A DNA stretch of 64,000 nt from DASWJS01 sp036397035 (GTDB lineage: Bacteria; Actinomycetota; AC-67): contig DASWJS010000019.1 in assembly GCA_036397035.1 (NCBI GenBank), positions 1 to 64,000 on the forward strand, in the 5' to 3' direction. This document shows positions 32,856-39,353 of the stretch, in pieces. Position numbers and translations under genes: made by a program. The notes beneath the pieces were generated by a model. The model saw only the letters and a program-made list of their open reading frames with translations, did no database searches and had not been told where the DNA came from. Numbering within the stretch: position 1 is the first letter of the stretch; each line of letters opens with the position of its first letter.

Positions 32856-33170
32856 GGCTCTCCTCCCCCTGGGCCCGGCTGGGCGCGGACGGCCACGATA
32901 CCAAGGGCCGCTTCGGCCAGGTCCCGGCCGGGCCATGCAGACGGCCTCCGGCCGATGCGGAGAATCCGGCTGAGAGCGCGAGACCTTTTGGGCGCTCGCC
33001 CGTACTTCTAGGTGGGACGTGAAGATGCGCCTCCGGCCGGGTCGGGACCGCCGCAATGGAACCGACCCGCCGGGGGCTGCCTGACGGCGGGAACGGGGAA
33101 CCTCATGGCGGCGACCGGGTGCAACCTTCGGAGCCGGCGCGCGTATCCCCTCGCGAAGGAGGGGATCTAG
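32856..33170. other. Divergent non-coding region, structured on the rightward side
   Basis: No gene was found in these 315 bases. It holds several short GC-rich hairpins, for example GGCCG/CGGCC at 32906-32918, and CGGGTCGG (33038-33045) pairing with CCGACCCG (33062-33069). The rightward part would be the 5' leader of the tandem regulator, and the leftward part must hold the acyl-CoA ligase promoter. Parts resemble pieces of c-di-nucleotide riboswitches, but no complete core is seen. Confidence 0.4.
33156..33164 (+). promoter_or_regulatory. Strong ribosome binding site facing a non-standard start codon
   Basis: AAGGAGGGG is a near-perfect Shine-Dalgarno sequence. Six bases later comes ATC at 33171, not ATG, GTG or TTG, directly after an in-frame TAG (33168-33170). 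The receiver fold needs the residues encoded from 33171, so the ATC may be the true start. Confidence 0.5.
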
Positions 33171-34619
33171 ATCGTCCGCGTCCTGCTGGTCGACGGTAAC
33201 GAGGTGGCCCGCGCCGGGATGGCCCGGGTGCTCGGCCGCGAGCCTGGGATCACGGTGCTCGGGTCGGCCGGTACCGGCCGGGAGGCCCTGCGGGCGGTCC
33301 TGGACCGGCGTCCCGACGTCGTGCTGCTGGCCGACCGCCTGAAGGACGTCGCCGGCCCCGCATTGTGCCGGGCCATCCTCGGGCATTCGCCGGACACCGC
33401 GATCGCAGTGATGAGCGCCCGGCCCAATCGCGAAGCGGTGGAGGCCTACCTCGCCGCGGGAGCGCAAGGGTTTATCGCCGGCGACGCGCGCGAGCGCGAC
33501 CTGGCGACGATGATCCGCACGATGGGCGACGGCATCGCCGTCTTCTCGCCCTCGGTCGTGTCGAGCCTCGCGCCTCGCGTCCGATCCGTGGACGGCCGGC
33601 ACGGCTCCTCACTCGACCCGCGCGAGGCTCGGGTCCTGTCACTGGTGTCGTATGGCCTGTCGAACAGGCAGATCGCCGAGCGGCTGGGCGTCAGCGAGAG
33701 CACCGTGAAGGCCGTGCTGCGCGGCTCCATGCGCAAGCTCGGCGCCGCGCGTCGCTCCGAGGCCGTGGCGACGGCAATCGCTCGCGGGCTCATCGAGATG
33801 TCGGGCGTGGCGTCCGGCGCGGCGAAAGCCGGGCCGGGGCGGCCGGGAGCGGCGCCCGCCGGCGAAGGCGCCGGGAAACTCAACGTTACGGTCGGGGTCG
33901 TGGACCATCGCGAGGTTATTCGTCAGGGGCTCTCGGCGATCGTCGCGAACATTCCCGGCGCGGAGGTCGTCGGCTGCGCCGGGTCGGGGTCGGCCGGCGT
34001 GACGATGGTGATCGAGCACCGTCCCGACGTCGTCCTCGTCGACGCGCGAGTGCAAGACCGCGGGATCGTCGACCTGTGCCGCGCCCTCGCCGAGGAGCGC
34101 AGCCGGACGCGCGTGCTGGTGTTCGGCGTTGCGTCGTGGCGCGACGCGTGGCTGCCGCTGATGGCCGGCGCGCGCGCGTGCCTGATCGGGGAGATGACGT
34201 CCGGCGTCCTGCGCCGGGCGCTGGACGTGATCGCGGGGGACGAACGAGCCCCCGGCGACTCGATCGTCGACTGGGCGTCGCTGCAGGAGCCGCTGGTCCG
34301 GACGCTGCCGCCGATCGACTTGCGCGTCCTGGAGCTGCTCAGCCACGGCCAGACGAACAACGAGATCGCGAGGCAGATCGGCCTGTCGTCGCACAGCGCG
34401 AAGCGGTACGTCGCGCGGGTCTTCGAGCGCCTCGGGGTCCACTCGCGGGCGGAGGCGGTGGCGGCGGCCATCCAGGCGGGGCTGATCAGGCCACGAAGCG
34501 AGGGTTCGCCGTCCGCCCGCCGGGCCGTTCGGACAGGGTCAGTCAACCAAATGGGGATTGTCGGGACAAAGGAGACCTCTCTACCGTCGTCATCAAGCCG
34601 AGAGGCGCCGGTCTCGTGA
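33171..34619 (+). CDS. Tandem REC-HTH-REC-HTH regulator (NarL/LuxR type)
   Basis: A 482-residue protein made of two copies of a response regulator: receiver (about 1-120), LuxR-type helix-turn-helix (about 145-205), receiver (about 238-355) and a second helix-turn-helix (about 375-440), with a Ser-rich tail. In receiver 1 the phosphoacceptor position reads LLAD (Ala 54 instead of Asp), and the switch Lys is missing (GFIAGDA). Receiver 2 keeps the Asp (VLVDARV, D291) but also lacks the Lys (CLIGEM). Both may thus work without phosphorylation, or bind another signal. Both helix-turn-helix domains look intact (SNRQIAERLGVSESTVKAVL and NNEIARQIGLSSHSAKRYV), so one chain could act like a built-in dimer. 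If ATC cannot start translation, GTG 33204 would remove the first strand. Confidence 0.85.
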   Translation: MVRVLLVDGNEVARAGMARVLGREPGITVLGSAGTGREALRAVLDRRPDVVLLADRLKDVAGPALCRAILGHSPDTAIAVMSARPNREAVEAYLAAGAQGFIAGDARERDLATMIRTMGDGIAVFSPSVVSSLAPRVRSVDGRHGSSLDPREARVLSLVSYGLSNRQIAERLGVSESTVKAVLRGSMRKLGAARRSEAVATAIARGLIEMSGVASGAAKAGPGRPGAAPAGEGAGKLNVTVGVVDHREVIRQGLSAIVANIPGAEVVGCAGSGSAGVTMVIEHRPDVVLVDARVQDRGIVDLCRALAEERSRTRVLVFGVASWRDAWLPLMAGARACLIGEMTSGVLRRALDVIAGDERAPGDSIVDWASLQEPLVRTLPPIDLRVLELLSHGQTNNEIARQIGLSSHSAKRYVARVFERLGVHSRAEAVAAAIQAGLIRPRSEGSPSARRAVRTGSVNQMGIVGTKETSLPSSSSREAPVS

Positions 34620-34718
34620 CCGGCCTCGGCTTCGCGGGCGACGACATGAAGGGGGTGGTCCGAGCGTTCAAGGCCCGCGGTTCAGCAGGGACGTTTTGGC
34701 CAAGGGAGGGGATCTGAA

Positions 34719-35291
34719 ATGAGAATCAAGCGAAGCGGGATGCTCGTGGCGGCCATGGCGCTGGTCGCGGGCCTAATCCCAAGCGGCGCGCAGGCGCAGG
34801 ACGCGACTGTTTGCGTGATCGCGGGCGATGTCAACCTGAATGAGGACGTCTTCTTCACGTCCGCGAGCGATGGCACGGGTGAGTTCAGCACGTTGGCAGG
34901 AATCACGTGTCAGGGAACAATCAGCGGCACTGCCGGTTTTCAGACTCCGTCGAGTTTCAACTTCAGCTTGTTAGCAGGGCCAATCGCAGAAGTTGGTGGC
35001 AGTGTTTCGACGACAGCAGGACTGACGCAGTTCGGCGTAGGCGCAGTTACATGCTCGATCACTTTCGGTGGAGTAGCCACCGTTCCGGCGGCGGCGCTGC
35101 TGGTCGATATGAGTTGCGAGACGTCGTTCGTCAGCATCGCAGCTGCAGCGGAAGCGACTTTCGTTCCCATCCCTAGCCCCGCGGCGGGGGGCGAGTTGGG
35201 CGGGGAGCAATGTGACGATCCCAACGAGGAGGATCCTAACTGCTTCCGGTCAGTGAAGTTCGTCGGCCTTATTGAGGCTGCTGGGGTCTGA
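34719..35291 (+). CDS. Exported protein of unknown function, lower GC
   Basis: A 190-residue exported protein. The ATG follows a GGGAGGGG site. The signal peptide covers residues 1-26 (AQAQ). The mature part is rich in Gly, Ser, Thr and Ala and probably all-beta (for example LTQFGVGAVTCSITFGG); several Cys residues (CVIAG, ITCQG, VTCSI, MSCE and two near the end) may pair. No family is recognised. One 60-base line sampled inside it is about 55% GC, clearly below the 65-72% of its surroundings, which suggests recent transfer or weak selection. The next gene starts five bases after its stop, yet a perfect hairpin lies just inside that gene. Confidence 0.75.
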   Translation: MRIKRSGMLVAAMALVAGLIPSGAQAQDATVCVIAGDVNLNEDVFFTSASDGTGEFSTLAGITCQGTISGTAGFQTPSSFNFSLLAGPIAEVGGSVSTTAGLTQFGVGAVTCSITFGGVATVPAAALLVDMSCETSFVSIAAAAEATFVPIPSPAAGGELGGEQCDDPNEEDPNCFRSVKFVGLIEAAGV

Positions 35292-35296
35292 CGCGC

Positions 35297-37843
35297 GTGT
35301 TAGAGAGCCGTTCGTATGGGAGCCAGGGCGTAAGCGCCCTGGCTCCGGCTCCTATACATCGTTCTAGCCAGTATCGAATTCTGCTTGTCTTGGTTGCTTT
35401 AGGCTCAATTCTCCTCCCACGCGCCGATGCCTTCGCCTCAGAGTGGGAGATGTCGTTCGAAGGGACGGTTCCAATTGCGGATGGCGAGACCGTTGCCGTG
35501 CTCAATGAAGGCAGGACGCTCGCGGTTCTTCGAGGGGGTCCGCTCGAGGTTCGATTTATCGATGGCGAGACGCTTCGCGAAGTGAGTCGGGTCACGTCGA
35601 CGGATTGGTTCTTGCAGGGCGGTCTCCTGAGTCAGCCGGAAGTGCATGCCTACGACGCCGTCCGCGATCGTCTCTACATAATAGGCTATCGAAGCGAAGA
35701 AGAGCGGACCAACACGGAGAACCCGTATCTGCTCACGCTCAAAGTAGAGGGGCAGGCCGCTCGCATCATCGGCGGCCATCATTTGATTGCCGGGGGCTTG
35801 CTTCCGCGCATTCGCATTTTCGGCATGCAATACAGCAACCCTGGGCGACTTACCGTGGTGGGCCAGTCGACTCCTGATTTCGCGGCGCCCGGTATCAGTA
35901 CGGTGGGGCTCGTCCGAATGCAGGGGGTTTGGGTGGGTGAGATCGACACCGAGAGCGGGAAGATGACATGGGGTCCGCAGGCAGTGAGAGGCTGCCAGGT
36001 CGCTATCAGCCGACACAGCCCTGCCGCAGTCGGGCGGGTGGGCAACCGAATCGTCGTGGGCTGTGGGACCGGCTGGGCGTTCCTCGCCGCCGTCCCTGGC
36101 GTACCCGCGGTAGCGTCCATTCCCGTCGATGATCCAACGGGGGTCGAATTCTCGTTCCTACCGGGAAGATACGCGGTAGGTGAGAGCTATTTTGACGATC
36201 GCGCGAATCGACTTCTCCTGGTGGGGACCGCGCCGGGGGCGCCCGGTCAGGCCGTGTGGACATTCGATGCCGAACAAGGCGTGTTCCTGGGAAGCGTCGC
36301 GGCGGGCGACCGGGATTTGACTGGCGTAGGGGTAGATCCCGTCACCGGTCGTCTCTACGTGGGCGTTGCGAACGAAGGCGTCACTGTCGCCAATGATCGC
36401 GGGGTCGAGATCGATCAAGGCTTTCCGTTCGACAGCGTCCATCCGGTTGTCGGGCCGATCGTTCCTATCTCCTTCAGCCGGTCGCTGATTGTCCCGACCA
36501 AGTTCCCGGAGGACGATGGCATCGTCCATCGGGTCTATCGCGATCCTGTGCCCAGCCTTGCGTTCCGAGCGTCTAGCTTCGTCGAACCTCGCACGCTTGA
36601 TGATCGGGCCAGCGACGTCCCAGCCTACTCCGGCGATGCGCAAGCGTTCGGCCTTCGTGTCCATCAGATCGGCGGTATGGATGGAGCCTTCCGTAGTCAG
36701 GGCATTCGCACCGATGTCGGCTCGACCGTTCTGGGTGGTGCGGGTTTGCAGGATGGCACGCGCGACCTCCATTTCGGGCGAATGGGCGGTGCCTTCCTCA
36801 GTGTCGCGGGTGACGAAGGGGAGGCAAGTGCGTCAGCCGTCTCGGCCACCGCCGACGACAACACTGCGAGCGACTACGAGAAGTTGCAAGGGGAGGCGTG
36901 GCCGCACGAGCCTGTGCGGTGCTTGGACTTCGGGACAGATCCCGGGAGCGAAGAGACCGCCGGTGCCGAGGCGTCCTGTGCCTGGGGCGACCGGACTGTG
37001 TCGGCCGAGGGGAGCAACGACGGCGCGACGGTCGCGGAACTGGTCAAGGTCGGCTCGTCGTCGAGCCGGTCGGAGGTCAGGCTCGATCCGGAACGGGGGC
37101 TCGTCGCGACGGTCCACGCGGAGGCCCGCAACGTGACGATCGGCGACGCGGTGGAGATCGGCTACGTCGGCGCGAGCATCGAGGTCGCTTCGCGCGGCGC
37201 GCCCGGGTCGGCGAGCGCGAGCTACGAGCGCGTGTTCAGGGACGTGACAGCGGGCTCGTTCTCGTGCGGAAGCGCGGACTCGTGCGCGATTCCCGAGACG
37301 CTCGCCGCGATCTCGCGCGCGCTGGGTTCTCAGTTCCGGGTGGAGCTTCCGCCCGCTGAGGTGATCCAGACACCGGGCGGTGCGCGCGCGCACGTGCTGA
37401 TGGATCGATGGGCGCACCAGCAGGACGTCGTGCTCAACGACCAGGAGCAGACGGAGGTCCAGGTGCCCGCGCTCCGCCTGATCCACATCGGCGACAACGC
37501 GTCGCCGTCGCGAACGATCGTCGAGTTCGCCGCGGTGGGCGGGAGCGCCACGTACTTGCCGGTCGGTCCCGGGGCCGGCCCGTTGCTCGATCCCCTCGCG
37601 CCTCCCTTCCCGCCGACTCACGGCGTGGCTCCTCCGAGGACCGGACCGGTCGACGAGCCGCCGGTGGGGCCCGTGGCCGCCGACGCCCCGACGCTAATCG
37701 AGCGAGTGGCGCAGGGGTGGCGTGTGCTCATGCGCGACCCCGTGCAGGCGCTGCTCGCGATGTCGATCCTTGCGATCTTCGGCCTGCCGGTCCTGCTCGG
37801 CGCGCGCCGCCGGCACGCGTTGCGGCTGGCAGGCTTGCGATGA
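35297..37843 (+). CDS. Large exported protein with C-terminal membrane anchor, unknown function
   Basis: An 848-residue protein. A hydrophobic signal or anchor lies near residues 27-46 (LLVLVALGSILL). A probable beta-propeller or repeat region follows (about 55-400, with patterns such as DAVRDRLYIIGY, DRANRLLLVGTA and DPVTGRLYVGVA). Then come a region of unknown fold, a Pro-rich linker (about 755-800) and a final membrane span near residue 820 with an Arg-rich end. The chain should be held in the membrane with most of it outside. It starts with GTG at 35297, but no good ribosome site is visible and a 12-base-pair hairpin sits 22 bases into the frame, so the start is uncertain. The first two thirds have lower GC than the last third. 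The stop overlaps the next gene (ATGA), linking it to the transport system. Confidence 0.75.
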   Translation: MLESRSYGSQGVSALAPAPIHRSSQYRILLVLVALGSILLPRADAFASEWEMSFEGTVPIADGETVAVLNEGRTLAVLRGGPLEVRFIDGETLREVSRVTSTDWFLQGGLLSQPEVHAYDAVRDRLYIIGYRSEEERTNTENPYLLTLKVEGQAARIIGGHHLIAGGLLPRIRIFGMQYSNPGRLTVVGQSTPDFAAPGISTVGLVRMQGVWVGEIDTESGKMTWGPQAVRGCQVAISRHSPAAVGRVGNRIVVGCGTGWAFLAAVPGVPAVASIPVDDPTGVEFSFLPGRYAVGESYFDDRANRLLLVGTAPGAPGQAVWTFDAEQGVFLGSVAAGDRDLTGVGVDPVTGRLYVGVANEGVTVANDRGVEIDQGFPFDSVHPVVGPIVPISFSRSLIVPTKFPEDDGIVHRVYRDPVPSLAFRASSFVEPRTLDDRASDVPAYSGDAQAFGLRVHQIGGMDGAFRSQGIRTDVGSTVLGGAGLQDGTRDLHFGRMGGAFLSVAGDEGEASASAVSATADDNTASDYEKLQGEAWPHEPVRCLDFGTDPGSEETAGAEASCAWGDRTVSAEGSNDGATVAELVKVGSSSSRSEVRLDPERGLVATVHAEARNVTIGDAVEIGYVGASIEVASRGAPGSASASYERVFRDVTAGSFSCGSADSCAIPETLAAISRALGSQFRVELPPAEVIQTPGGARAHVLMDRWAHQQDVVLNDQEQTEVQVPALRLIHIGDNASPSRTIVEFAAVGGSATYLPVGPGAGPLLDPLAPPFPPTHGVAPPRTGPVDEPPVGPVAADAPTLIERVAQGWRVLMRDPVQALLAMSILAIFGLPVLLGARRRHALRLAGLR
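35319..35346 (+). terminator. Perfect 12-base-pair hairpin, terminator or attenuator
   Basis: GGAGCCAGGGCG (35319-35330), loop TAAG, CGCCCTGGCTCC (35335-35346). It lies 28 bases after the stop of the 190-residue exported protein, as a terminator would, yet inside the frame of the 848-residue protein. It could limit transcription of the downstream transport genes. Confidence 0.6.
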
Positions 37844-39348
37844 GGCTTCCGCGTCCGCGGCGCTGGAGGTTCCCGAGCCGGCGTCGCGCCGACGAGGTCG
37901 CCGTCCCGCCGGCATGGCGCTCGATCGGCGTGCTCGTCACGTTCGCCGTCGCGGGTGGCGCGATCGCGATCGGGCTCCCCGTTGAGGGGTCGCGGGACGT
38001 CGTCGCCGTGGAGGCGGGACCCGGCGCCTCCGAGACCGGGCCCGGACCGGACGGCGGCGGGCGGTCCACCACGACCCCGCTCGGAGATCGAGCGGACCTG
38101 CCGGGCGACCAGCCCGCGCTGGAGTGCGCGGCCGGACGAAACGGGGGCGACACCGACACCGGCGTCACCGCTTCGGAGATCAAGCTCGGCGCGACGGTGG
38201 TCGACAGCGGGATCGGCGCCAGCTTCCTGCGAGACGCGCGCTACGGGATGCTCGCCGTCGTCAACCAGGTCAACCGCGCCGGCGGCATCTGCGGGCGGAC
38301 GCTGCGGCTCTCGCTCGTCGACGACGGATGGGACTTCCAGCGCGGCCAGGCGTTCATCCGCAGCCTCGTCGAAGAGGAGAACGTCTTCGCGCTGCTCGTC
38401 GTGCCGTCGTCGGAAGGGCTGAAGGCGGCGTCGTCGTCCGGCTACTTCGAGCGCGAGCAGGTGCCGGTCGTCGGCTCCGACGGGATGCTCGTCCACCAGT
38501 ACACCGACCCATTTATCTGGCCGGTCGCCGCATCGACCCTGTCGACGATGCACGTCATGGCCAAGCACGCGTTCGACGAATTCGGCGCCACGAAGTTCGG
38601 GATCGTCTACGAGCACGACTACCACTTCGGCATCGAAGGCGCCTTCGCGTTCAACGCGGCGGTCAAGCGGCTCACCGGCGACGACATTCCCGGTTACTCC
38701 AACCCGCTCCACGACCCGCGGTGCCAGGAGCAGTTCTGCGGCATCCGGTCCGGCCAGGACAGCTACGCGACGCAGATCCAGACGTTCAACTCCTCCTGCG
38801 GGTGCGACTTCGTCGCCCTGTTGCTCGAGCCGGAGACGGCGCTGGTGTGGATGGGCGGCGGCGGCTTGCAGCCGAGCGAGTCGGTGCACATGGGCGGCGT
38901 GCAGCCCCTGTTCACGCGTCACTTCGCCGAGGGATGCGCCAAGGCGTGCGACGGCCTGTGGCTCTGGACGGGGTTCCATCCGCCGATCGGCTCGAACCTC
39001 GGACGGCCCGGCATCGCGCGGTTCGTGGAGGACATCAAGCGCACGCGCGAGACCGCCGACTACACCAACACCTTCGTGCAGGGCGCGTACGTGGGTGCGA
39101 CGCTGCTCGTCCAGGCATTGCGCGCGGTCGGACCGCTGCTAACGCGCGAGCGGTTGATGGCCGAGCTTGACCGGACCCTTCTGCGTACGAGCCTCACCGA
39201 TCCGCTCCGCTGGAGCCCGGGCAGCCACTTCGCGAACGTGCGCATGCGCGCGTACTCGATCCAGTACAAGGGCCGCTTCAACGGGTGGCGCGACGAGCGA
39301 ACGTCCGTGCGCGACCCGTGGGTCGGCAAGGACATCCCGCCCGAGTAA
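37840..39348 (+). CDS. Substrate-binding protein of a branched-chain amino acid-type ABC system
   Basis: A 502-residue protein with a short basic N-terminus, a hydrophobic span near residues 27-46 and a long acidic, Gly-rich spacer (about 50-95), then a LivK-type periplasmic binding domain (about 105-470). Seen are the family features GVTASEIKLGATVVDSG, AVVNQVNRAGGICGR, and DDGWDFQRGQAF. The anchor makes it membrane-bound rather than free. The ATG at 37840 overlaps the preceding stop (ATGA), and the stop lies five bases before the fused permease-ATPase gene, so the binding protein and transporter form one unit. The ligand might be a branched-chain amino acid, amide or urea, but the binding residues were not assigned. 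The additional CQEQFCG and SCGCDF motifs suggest disulfides. Confidence 0.9.
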   Translation: MRLPRPRRWRFPSRRRADEVAVPPAWRSIGVLVTFAVAGGAIAIGLPVEGSRDVVAVEAGPGASETGPGPDGGGRSTTTPLGDRADLPGDQPALECAAGRNGGDTDTGVTASEIKLGATVVDSGIGASFLRDARYGMLAVVNQVNRAGGICGRTLRLSLVDDGWDFQRGQAFIRSLVEEENVFALLVVPSSEGLKAASSSGYFEREQVPVVGSDGMLVHQYTDPFIWPVAASTLSTMHVMAKHAFDEFGATKFGIVYEHDYHFGIEGAFAFNAAVKRLTGDDIPGYSNPLHDPRCQEQFCGIRSGQDSYATQIQTFNSSCGCDFVALLLEPETALVWMGGGGLQPSESVHMGGVQPLFTRHFAEGCAKACDGLWLWTGFHPPIGSNLGRPGIARFVEDIKRTRETADYTNTFVQGAYVGATLLVQALRAVGPLLTRERLMAELDRTLLRTSLTDPLRWSPGSHFANVRMRAYSIQYKGRFNGWRDERTSVRDPWVGKDIPPE

Positions 39349-39353
39349 ACGGC

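Noticed and set aside
33010..33130. Possible c-di-GMP or c-di-AMP riboswitch before the tandem regulator (GGTGGGACG near 33011, CCTCCGGCC, and GGGGAACC near 33094)
   Set aside because: Only fragments match. The GCAAACC and GCAAAGCC parts of the c-di-GMP class and the final ACCCGTCAGCTAAC of the c-di-AMP class are missing, so no complete core can be drawn.
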